From NCBI RefSeq assembly GCF_002157505.1, contig NZ_NFSC01000023.1:1-64000 (forward strand): 64,000 nt of DNA, read 5' to 3'. The notes beneath the pieces are model-generated. The model saw only the letters and a program-made list of their open reading frames with translations, was not told where the DNA came from and made no database searches. Below are positions 25,317-31,922 of this stretch, in pieces (positions within the stretch are counted from its first letter, which is position 1; each line of letters begins with the position of its first letter). The translations under genes and the position numbers were made by a program. This DNA comes from Arthrobacter agilis (GTDB lineage: Bacteria; Actinomycetota; Actinomycetes; Actinomycetales; Micrococcaceae).

Positions 25317-26507
25317 CTAGTGCGGATCCGGCCAGCCGGTGTAGGCCTCCGCGAGGTAGGCCATGCCGTGCCGGGAGGAGACCACCGAGTTGAGTTCGCC
25401 CAGCTGGCGGGCGCGGGAGAAGTCGTTCGCGTCGGCGGGCGTGTGGAGCAGTGTCGTCATCCAGTAGGAGAACTGCTGGGCCTTCCAGACCCGGTCCAGC
25501 GCGCGGTCGCTGTAGGTCTCCAGAAGGTGGTGCGACCGGGCGTTGTAGTGGCTGTCGAGTCCCTCGAAGAGGACCTGGACGTCGTGAATGGCCAGGTTGA
25601 GGCCCTTGGCGCCGGTGGGCGGCACGGTGTGTGCGGCGTCGCCGACCAGGAAGAGGTTGCCGTGGCGCATCGGCGTGGAGACGAAGCTGCGGAACGGCAG
25701 CACCATCTTGCTGATGATGGGCCCCTCCTTCAGTTCGAAGCCGTTCCCGTTCACCCTGCCGCGGAACTCGGCCCAGATCCTGTCGTCGTCCCAGCCGGCC
25801 ACGTCCTCCCGGGGGTCGCACTGGAAGTACATCCTCTGCACCGTCTCAGTGCGCTGGCTGATCAGGGCGAAGCCGTTGGCGGAATTGGCGTAGATGAGTT
25901 CGTCGGAGCTTCTGGGCGCCTCGGCGAGGATGCCGAACCAGGCGAAGGGGTACTCGTGGAAGTACCACGTGCGCTGAGCTTCCGGGACCAGGGGCCGGCA
26001 GGAGCTGCGCGAGCCGTCCGCGCCCACCACGAAGTCGGCCCGGATCTCGAACTCTCCGCCCTCGGAGTCGGTGAACCAGACCTTCGGGCTGCCCTCCACG
26101 TCGTGCACGCTCGTATCGGTGACGCCGTAGCGCACGTCGCCGCCGTCGGCGGCCCGTCGAGCAGCGAGATCCAGGAAGACGTCGGTCTGCGGGTAGAGCC
26201 ACACCGACTCCCCGACCAGGTCCTTGAAATCGACCCGGTGGCTCTCGCCGTGGAAGCGCAGCTCGATGCCGTCGTGCCTGTCGCCCTCGAGCAGCACGCG
26301 GTCGGAGACTCCGCTGTCCACCAGGAGGTTCACCGTGCCGTGCTCCAAGATTCCCGCGCGGACGGTCCCGGCAATGTCCTGGTGGGTGCGGACCTCGATG
26401 ACGATGGATTCGACTCCCGCACGGGCCAGCAGGTGCGACAGCATCAGCCCCGCCGGGCCGGCCCCCAGGATGGCCACCTGGGTGGAGAGGATCTTTCGCG
26501 CTGCCAT
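25317..26507 (-). CDS. pobA: 4-hydroxybenzoate 3-monooxygenase
   Basis: A 396-residue flavoprotein, the usual PobA length, converting 4-hydroxybenzoate to protocatechuate. It has GAGPAGLMLSHLLARAG for FAD binding, VVGADGSRSSCR as DG motif and FLVGDAAHTVPPTGAKG as GD motif. The ATG at 26507 is preferred over an in-frame start 60 bp upstream because the family N terminus begins there. It is the first gene of the ten-gene minus-strand run ending in the quercetinase, and operator-like site 3 lies 94-110 bp upstream. 4-Hydroxybenzoate is what kaempferol-type flavonols would yield from the B ring. Confidence 0.95.
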   Translation of the reverse strand: MAARKILSTQVAILGAGPAGLMLSHLLARAGVESIVIEVRTHQDIAGTVRAGILEHGTVNLLVDSGVSDRVLLEGDRHDGIELRFHGESHRVDFKDLVGESVWLYPQTDVFLDLAARRAADGGDVRYGVTDTSVHDVEGSPKVWFTDSEGGEFEIRADFVVGADGSRSSCRPLVPEAQRTWYFHEYPFAWFGILAEAPRSSDELIYANSANGFALISQRTETVQRMYFQCDPREDVAGWDDDRIWAEFRGRVNGNGFELKEGPIISKMVLPFRSFVSTPMRHGNLFLVGDAAHTVPPTGAKGLNLAIHDVQVLFEGLDSHYNARSHHLLETYSDRALDRVWKAQQFSYWMTTLLHTPADANDFSRARQLGELNSVVSSRHGMAYLAEAYTGWPDPH

Positions 26508-26600
26508 GGTCTGTCTCGCTTCGTTGCGGGCCCGCAGGGCGTGCCGGACTGGTACGTCTGCATCCAATCTGCAGCACGCACCGCGCCTGCCGGAACACCG

Positions 26601-26617
26601 ATTCCGTTCAATGGAAC
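26601..26617 (-). promoter_or_regulatory. Operator-like palindrome, site 3 (IclR type)
   Basis: ATTCCGTTCAATGGAAC is the best of the set: TTCC(G)TT-C-AA(T)GGAA is an almost perfect 15-bp inverted repeat. It lies 94-110 bp before pobA and 119-135 bp before the divergent response regulator gene. Sites 1 and 2 match it at nearly all positions. A link to the IclR regulator at 3459 is inferred. Confidence 0.7.
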
Positions 26618-26735
26618 AGGGGTGAGCTGGGCGCTGTCCTCCCGAACGAAGGCCAGTGCGGCGGCCCGCCAGAAAATCGGGAGCACGGCCCGGATGAACT
26701 CGGTGGTTGTTCCATCATCTGGCAGTGTGTGAATC

Positions 26736-27533
26736 ATGACATCCGACCCCGATTCGCGTGTTGCACTCGTCATCGAAGATGACGCTGACGTGCGGCAGCT
26801 GCTGGTCATGACGCTGGGCATGAACGGCTTCACCACTCTCGAGGCCGAGAACGGACGGCAGGGCGTTGCGCTCGTGCGGGAACGCCAGCCGGACCTCGTG
26901 ACCCTCGACCTCAATCTCCCGGATATCGACGGCGTGGAGGTGTGCCGTCAGATCCGGCCGCTGACCGATGCCTACGTCATCATGATCACGGCACGGCAGG
27001 ACGAGATCGACAGGCTGATCGGGCTCGAGATCGGCGCGGACGACTTCGTGGTCAAGCCCTTCAGCCCACGCGAGGTCGGCGCACGCGTGAACGCGATGTT
27101 CCGCCGTCCGCGGAGTACCGTCCGCAGCGTGTCGCAGCCCCTGCTCGGGACCGGAAGCGACGCGGGAGAAGCACCGCAGGTGACATCCACGACAACGGTT
27201 GTAGCGCCGGAACAGGTGGAGGGGCTGCTGATCCACGGGCCGATCAGCATCGACACCGAGGGCCGGATCGCGATGCTCGACGGCGTCGAGCTCCCGCTGA
27301 CCCGGATCGAGTTCGATCTCCTGGCCACGCTCGTGTCCGGCCCGCGCCGGGTCTGGCAGCGGGAGACCCTGCTCGCCCGCATCTGGGGTGACGGCTGGGT
27401 CAACGACCAGCACCTCGTCGAGGTGCACATCCGGAACCTGCGGAAGAAGCTGGGCGAGGACACGAAGGCCCCGCGGTTCATCCGCACGGTCCGCGGTGTC
27501 GGCTACCGGATGATGCCGCCCAGCGCGGACTGA
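26736..27533 (+). CDS. OmpR/PhoB-family response regulator (paralogue 1)
   Basis: A 265-residue DNA-binding response regulator. The receiver domain (about residues 8-125) has the acidic pair EDD, the phospho-acceptor Asp in LVTLDLNLPD, Thr/Ala in MITARQDE and Lys in VVKPF. The C-terminal winged helix (about 165-260) ends in FIRTVRGVGYRMMP. No histidine kinase gene is adjacent. It is highly similar to the regulator at 44983, including the ARQDEIDRLIGLEIGADDF stretch. Its 3' end overlaps the convergent Hpt-like gene by 31 bp. Divergent from pobA, it is probably unrelated to catabolism. Confidence 0.92.
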   Translation: MTSDPDSRVALVIEDDADVRQLLVMTLGMNGFTTLEAENGRQGVALVRERQPDLVTLDLNLPDIDGVEVCRQIRPLTDAYVIMITARQDEIDRLIGLEIGADDFVVKPFSPREVGARVNAMFRRPRSTVRSVSQPLLGTGSDAGEAPQVTSTTTVVAPEQVEGLLIHGPISIDTEGRIAMLDGVELPLTRIEFDLLATLVSGPRRVWQRETLLARIWGDGWVNDQHLVEVHIRNLRKKLGEDTKAPRFIRTVRGVGYRMMPPSAD

Positions 27534-27931
27534 AATTCTGTTCCGAGGCGCTGCAGCCGCAGGGCGAGCGCCGGGTGCGCCGAGGGCTCGTCGAGGAGCT
27601 CCAGGGCTGAGGACGATGCCTCCACGAGTCGGAGTGCTCCCACCATCGAGGCGCTCGCCTTGAGGCTGAGGAGTGCGACGACGGCGGCGTCCTCGTCGCG
27701 CGCGGCGAGGGCGTCTTCGACGGAGCGGATCCGCTGCGGAAGCATCTCTCCGAACAGCTCGGCGAACCGGACCGCGCACGCCTGGCTGGAAAGCTCCGTC
27801 CCGAGGTCGTCGAGGATTCGCGGGTCGAGCACGGGAAGCTGCACATCGGTCCTGTCAGTTGCGGTCTGGCCCGGTCGGCGCGCGCCCGTCCGAGGTTCGG
27901 AGGTGGTGGACGGAAGACCGATCGTCGTCAC
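27503..27931 (-). CDS. Hpt-domain-like protein lacking the phospho-accepting histidine
   Basis: A 142-residue protein with about 30 low-complexity residues, then a helical domain resembling histidine phosphotransfer (Hpt) proteins: VLDPRILDDLG, a FAELFGEML helix and LLSLKASASMVGALRL. Family members have His-x-Leu-Lys-Gly at that point; here the histidine position is Leu88 and the glycine is Ala92. The GTG at 27931 is supported by AAGGAG 7 bp upstream. Its 3' end overlaps the response regulator gene tail to tail by 31 bp. It may bind the regulator without phosphotransfer, but the fold assignment is by pattern only. Confidence 0.6.
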   Translation of the reverse strand: MTTIGLPSTTSEPRTGARRPGQTATDRTDVQLPVLDPRILDDLGTELSSQACAVRFAELFGEMLPQRIRSVEDALAARDEDAAVVALLSLKASASMVGALRLVEASSSALELLDEPSAHPALALRLQRLGTEFQSALGGIIR

Positions 27932-28003
27932 GCCTGCTCCTTGTCCTGCCGGTGGTCCCTGCTGGTCCGATCCCTTCCGGCAGAACGCCGGGGGTGGAAG
28001 CTG

Positions 28004-28039
28004 CCTGCCGGCTCCGGTGGACGGTCCGGAGCCGGCAGG
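28004..28039. terminator. Strong hairpin, orphan terminator
   Basis: A perfect 13-bp stem, CCTGCCGGCTCCG / CGGAGCCGGCAGG, with a 10-base loop, upstream of the Hpt-like gene. No intact gene ends here on either strand, so it may be left from a gene lost from the neighbouring interval. Confidence 0.55.
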
Positions 28040-28197
28040 AAGATCGCGGAGTGCTTGCTCCTGACCTCCAGTCTGCTCGGCGTCGCTCAATGGCGCCGTA
28101 GCCGAAGGGCGAAAGAAAACCGAAGAAAGAGCGAAGGCCGCCCGCCCTGCCCCGGCGCACGGGTAGGAAAGAGTCCCTCCCGTCCCCGCATCAGGAC

Positions 28198-28398
28198 ATG
28201 GATGAAGCTCGAGCAGTGGGTGGCGCTGGCGGTCAGCGGCAAGGCCGACGACGGGACAGGCCGCCGGAGAAGTCTGCACAGCAGGTCGCGCAGGCGCTCA
28301 CCAATGCGCAGTTCGCCACGAACCAGAAGGGTCGGCGCCCGACCAGCGCGCAGATCATCCCTGTCGAAAAGGCCAGGAAGGCCGAGCGGTGCTGGTAA
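28198..28398 (+). pseudogene. Possible remnant of a small gene
   Basis: Two overlapping frames look partly protein-like. One starts MKLEQWVALAVSGKADDGT at about 28202. A second continues as EKSAQQVAQALTNAQ then GRRPTSAQI, to a stop at 28398. The second part vaguely recalls the helix-turn-helix tail of large serine recombinases. A frameshift would join them. I do not recognise a specific family and the call is weak. Confidence 0.2.
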
Positions 28399-28739
28399 GG
28401 GCCAGCTGAGACAGTGCCCTCGTGATCACCGAGTGAGGGCATCGGCTTCGAGAAAGCTTCAGGGTCAGGAATTAGGTGTTCCTCCCGGGAAGCCGGCTTC
28501 TTGACTGCGAGGGAGGAACCCACCGCCACAATCGCGTTCCGGCAATGTCTCCGACTGAATCATGCATACCGTCTCCGGCAACAGCCAAGTAGTCCCAGTG
28601 TGCGCCGTGCTCCTCCATATCACCGCATCCAGGCGCTTTTGCCGGTCATCGGGGCCTGTCCGGAAGTGGGAGGTGGACCGCACAATTCCGGGCACGCTTG
28701 TGCGGGGTGGTTATGGTGGGTTATAGGGGAAGGAAGTAG
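28399..28739. other. Gene-poor interval with inverted repeats
   Basis: No convincing gene. Two inverted repeats are visible: TGCCCTC / GAGGGCA (28415-28421 with 28435-28441), and GTTCCTCCC / GGGAGGAAC (28478-28486 with 28511-28519). The loop of the second contains the self-complementary GAAGCCGGCTTC. Base composition is visibly more AT-rich than in flanking operons. Confidence 0.5.
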
Positions 28740-28884
28740 GTGCACGTCAATACAGCTCACTGGACCACCCAGTCGCTTGCTCAGCACGGCCGCCCGACTG
28801 AACGACCACACCACCAACATGCGCTTGGTGAATTTGGGTGTCACCCAATCAAGTGCCTCCCACTACAGCGGATCACTTCCGTAG
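28740..28884 (+). pseudogene. MarR-family regulator fragment
   Basis: In one frame the DNA encodes SRLLSTAARLNDHTTNMRLV followed by NLGVT. This aligns without gaps to SRLLTTAARLVDHAWNERLL followed by DIGIT at the N terminus of the intact MarR gene at 43490-43933. Just upstream, in another frame, HWTT matches the EWST that precedes SRLL there, so a frameshift lies between. After about 10 more codons similarity ends at a TAG (28882-28884). The rest of the regulator, including the recognition helix, is missing. Confidence 0.5.
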
Positions 28885-28914
28885 CTGAGTTTGCGCCGAC
28901 CAAACGGAGATCCA

Positions 28915-29205
28915 ATGCGAGATCTAGCCCCGAAATTTCCTCCCACCCCAGATCGGCGCTCGGATTCGCGTCCGCCGCCTACACCCGTCAATCCGCTGGA
29001 CTCCCTCCAGGACATCCGCACCTCCCTCGCAGGGGATGTCCTGGCTTTCCTGACAGCCACCACGCCAAGACCGCCGCTGCCACACAGTGACGTACTTTCT
29101 GAGGATCAAACCGATCAACGCGGAAGCGAACGGCAAGCTCTTCTTCGGGCAGCGATCACCAACCTCAAGGTCATGGACGTTCGGCTCTATCACGACCGCC
29201 ACTAG
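28915..29205 (+). CDS. Hypothetical protein, 96 residues
   Basis: An ATG with GGAG 5 bp upstream opens a 96-codon frame. The N-terminal half is rich in proline and arginine; the C-terminal half (ERQALLRAAITNLKVMDVRL) could form an amphipathic helix. No family is recognised. Codon choice is less G/C-biased at third positions than in neighbouring operons. It may be a genuine small gene, or debris in this decayed interval. Confidence 0.35.
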   Translation: MRDLAPKFPPTPDRRSDSRPPPTPVNPLDSLQDIRTSLAGDVLAFLTATTPRPPLPHSDVLSEDQTDQRGSERQALLRAAITNLKVMDVRLYHDRH

Positions 29206-29763
29206 GACATCACCATGGGAGAAAGCGGCCGGCGATGGAGCTCGGGTGGCAAGCGCATACTGAGGCCATGGCCGCCCACCCGAACGTCAACGATCCGCCC
29301 GTGCCTTCCATTGTCCTACCTACACCGATCCCGGCAAGCATCCGACGTTATCCATCCCCCGGGCAACTGAATCCAAGAACTCCCTGCGGACGCTCGCCGG
29401 GCGCCGTTCGGACTCGATGACAGAACTGGGGGCTCGAGCAAACTCCCGCGGTCAACAGCCCGACGCTGTACCTGTCGCGGTCACCACAGGCAACGAAGGA
29501 GGCGAGAAGCTGATGCACATCTCCACAGGTCACAGAATCGAGCGGCCGCCAGCTAGCGGTGTTCGTGCTTTCCGTTCGATTCGGTCAGGGTCGGTCTCGA
29601 CGCCACCCCTCCAGGGCGATTCTGCAGTGTCTACCGCCGGGGTGCAGGGATCACCTCGATCCTCCGGCACGCCGACCGTCGTCAGCCGGGCCGGACACCG
29701 CGTCAGGATAGGAACAGGGCACCTGATCGAGCGTGCCCGCGGGTCTGTGCATCGAAGGTTCCC
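29206..29763. other. Intergenic stretch upstream of the universal stress gene, with a direct repeat
   Basis: No supported gene. A 20-bp element occurs twice with 16 of 20 matches: ACAGGTCACAGAATCGAGCG at 29525-29544 and ACAGGGCACCTGATCGAGCG at 29714-29733. The second copy lies about 30 bp before the universal stress protein start, so it could be regulatory. An open frame across both copies has poor coding character. Confidence 0.4.
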
Positions 29764-30777
29764 ATGCTGACGGCTACTACTGAACCTCACTCCGATCCCA
29801 CGGCTGCGCATGAGCGTCTTTCGATACTGGTTGCAGTGCGCGGTGGCTCCTCGCTGAATCCCGCCCTCGAGTGGGCTGCGCGTCGTGCACGTGATACCGA
29901 TCGTGCCCTGATGCTCGTCCATGCTGTTCCTAGCGCGGACCTGATACCACCCGGCACCCGCTACGGGCCCATCGTTGAGCGCGGCGAAGCTCTTCTGCAG
30001 GCCGAAGCGGTGCGCATCGAAGCACGATTACCTGGCCTGAGGACGACCACCTATCTGCACTACGGAGATGTCGTCCACGCTCTGGTGGGCCTGTCTGCGG
30101 GAGCCTCGCTGCTCGTCGTCGGAGCGGACAGGATGAACACCCAGACGGGCGTCTTCCAGGGATCTGTAGCGATCGAAATTGCCCAGGGGTCGGGAGCTCC
30201 CGTGCTCATCGTCCCAACCGGTCATCGCGGTGGTGGCCAGAACGGGACAGGCCCAGGCCACGTCGTGACCGGAGTCGACGGATCCGCGGAGTCCTACGCA
30301 GCACTAAGACGAGCAGCTTTCGAAGCGAACCGGATGCAGACACCCCTGAGGGTCGTAGCGGCAGTCCGCCCGTCCTCACCTGTCGATGAGGCGCGCACGT
30401 TCAGCACATCGGCAATTCTGATCGCGCTCCGGACTGCCTATCCGTCCCTGATCGTGAATTGGATCGTCGATACAGTGCACGCTCCTGCCCGAGCCCTGGC
30501 TCGACACAGCCGTGATGCCTCGCTGCTGGTCATCGGGCGACACGGGAAAGGCGCAAGAGCCGGCATGGAACTCGGATCTGTCACCCACGCGGTTCTGCTG
30601 CGGCCACCCTGCCTGACCCTCGTGATCCCGTCGCCCAGTCCGACGGACATAAACCGCCATCTCAGCGTATCCACCCGTGAGCACGTTCCAACGTTCGCGC
30701 CGAAGCCCCTCGTCCGCCGCGTGCAATCTGCAATGGCGGCGAATGCCCAGATGCATGAGGCGAAACTTGAGCGCTAG
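29764..30777 (+). CDS. Universal stress protein with two Usp domains
   Basis: A 337-residue tandem UspA-type protein. Domain 1 (about residues 18-155) begins LSILVAVRGGSSLNPALEWA and ends APVLIVPTG. Domain 2 (about 165-300) begins VVTGVDGSAESYAALRRA and contains the ATP-binding pattern IGRHGKGARAGMELGS before the last strand. Tandem Usp proteins of this type are common in actinobacteria and respond to hypoxia or starvation. A 37-residue basic tail follows domain 2. GAAGG precedes the ATG. The gene stands alone; a weak direct repeat upstream may be regulatory. Codon use is slightly less GC-rich than average here. Confidence 0.9.
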   Translation: MLTATTEPHSDPTAAHERLSILVAVRGGSSLNPALEWAARRARDTDRALMLVHAVPSADLIPPGTRYGPIVERGEALLQAEAVRIEARLPGLRTTTYLHYGDVVHALVGLSAGASLLVVGADRMNTQTGVFQGSVAIEIAQGSGAPVLIVPTGHRGGGQNGTGPGHVVTGVDGSAESYAALRRAAFEANRMQTPLRVVAAVRPSSPVDEARTFSTSAILIALRTAYPSLIVNWIVDTVHAPARALARHSRDASLLVIGRHGKGARAGMELGSVTHAVLLRPPCLTLVIPSPSPTDINRHLSVSTREHVPTFAPKPLVRRVQSAMAANAQMHEAKLER

Positions 30778-30838
30778 TTCTGTCGGGGACCAGGACACCG
30801 CCTGTCCTTACCTAGGAACCTAGCCTCGGGCACCGGGG

Positions 30839-31131
30839 TCAGAGAGGCCTGTAGACACTGGATCGATGTTCGATGCGGTGGACTAGAGGACGTGGTCTTC
30901 GACATCGGGGGTGAACAGCACCCGGTAATCACCACGGCGCGCCGTGCGCAAGCCCAGGAGTTCATTCGTGAGCGGCCTGCTGAGCCGGTGAGGATTATCG
31001 GCCAGAACCCCGGTGACGAATTCGACGATCGCGGCAGCAGCCTTCTCGGGTAGCTGACGGAATGCCCTCAGCGCGGGACTGGTAATTTCAACTTCCCACG
31101 AACCCGGATCGTCTGGTGGTGTTTCACTCAC
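30839..31131 (-). pseudogene. RelE/ParE-family toxin, frameshifted near the C terminus
   Basis: The open frame from GTG 31131 encodes 82 residues of a RelE-type mRNA interferase (ITSPALRAFRQLPEKAAAAI, then NPHRLSRPLTNELLGL and RRGDYRVLF) and stops at TAG 30883-30885. Immediately after, in another frame, the DNA reads VHRIEHRSSVYRPL and then TGA at 30839-30841. This is the conserved C-terminal strand and tail of the family. One missing base next to the stop therefore truncates the toxin by 14 residues that carry conserved basic and tyrosine positions. It overlaps the antitoxin frame by 4 bp, the normal antitoxin-toxin arrangement. Confidence 0.75.
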
Positions 31132-31355
31132 CTCGGCGGCAGTCCGAACTCGCGGCGCAAGTCATCGCCACTGACTGTTGAGCCTTCCGTAATGTCCTGC
31201 CTAGCCTGTGCCAGATCTTCCCTGATGCCCGGCTGCGAGAGCCAATGGATGGTTTCCTGCAGGGACTCCAAATCATCGGCGGACATCAGAACGGCGGACG
31301 GATGCCCGTGCCTGGTGATCTGGATGATCTCATGCGTCTTGTCGGCTTCATCGAC
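31128..31355 (-). pseudogene. Phd/YefM-family antitoxin, 5'-truncated
   Basis: The recognisable part begins at VDEADKTHEIIQITRHGHPS and runs through SADDLESLQETI to EFGLPPR, matching Phd/YefM antitoxins from about residue 20 onward. The usual N-terminal DNA-binding strand and helix (M..xLSExxxxLSxL) are absent; the preceding codons read GSDGWRSS. Between there and the divergent DUF4193 gene no ATG, GTG or TTG occurs in frame, so normal translation of this part is doubtful. With the toxin frameshift, the module looks inactive. Confidence 0.6.
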
Positions 31356-31510
31356 ACTGCTCCTCCACCCGTCCGATCCGGACGCGCCAGGACGTCCCGA
31401 CCAATACCGGATAGTCCAGAAATCGGCTGCCAGCGCAACCGCACCAGGCCACCTCGTGTGCGCAGGTACCCTGTTGCGACACCCCCACGACGATTGGACT
31501 GAGACACACC

Positions 31511-31813
31511 ATGGCAACCGACTACGACGAGCCACGCGTCCGCCCGGAAGACCAGCCGGCCAACGAGTCGCTCGAGGCCATCCAGGCCCAGCGCAGCAGT
31601 ACCACGCAGACCGCTGTCATCGACGCCGAGGACGGCGACACCGCCGAAGGGTTCGACCTGCCCGGCGCCATCCTCGAGGAAGAACTCCTGGTGCAGGTCA
31701 TCCCCGTCCAGGAGGACGAGTTCACCTGCATGTCGTGCTTCCTGGTCCACCACCGGACCCAGCTCGCACGCGAGAAGAACGGTGACAAGTACTGCGCCGA
31801 ATGTGAGGGCTGA
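31511..31813 (+). CDS. DUF4193 family protein
   Basis: A 100-residue protein of the actinobacterial DUF4193 family. It starts MATDYDEPRVRPEDQP, is acidic in the middle, and ends with a Cys-rich motif: CMSCFLVHHRTQLAREKNG followed by CAEC. The four cysteines (two CxxC) look like a zinc ribbon. Proteins of this family are conserved, widespread and of unknown function. The gene is divergent from the decayed antitoxin. Confidence 0.9.
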   Translation: MATDYDEPRVRPEDQPANESLEAIQAQRSSTTQTAVIDAEDGDTAEGFDLPGAILEEELLVQVIPVQEDEFTCMSCFLVHHRTQLAREKNGDKYCAECEG

Positions 31814-31922
31814 CAGCCGACCAGCCGGAAGACCGCTGGGGGACGCGCGGAATCACCCGAGAGAGGTCACCGCATGACCTTCCCGGTAGCCCCACGATGA
31901 GCGGTAGCCGGCACGCCACTTC

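Noticed and set aside
29417-29770. A 117-codon plus-strand frame with a repeated TGHxIER motif before the universal stress gene.
   Set aside because: The repeat comes from the 20-bp DNA repeat; composition is not protein-like and no good ribosome site precedes the start.
27932-31400. Prophage or insertion sequence in the low-density stretch.
   Set aside because: No transposase, integrase, terminase or terminal inverted repeats could be identified; only weak recombinase-like debris.
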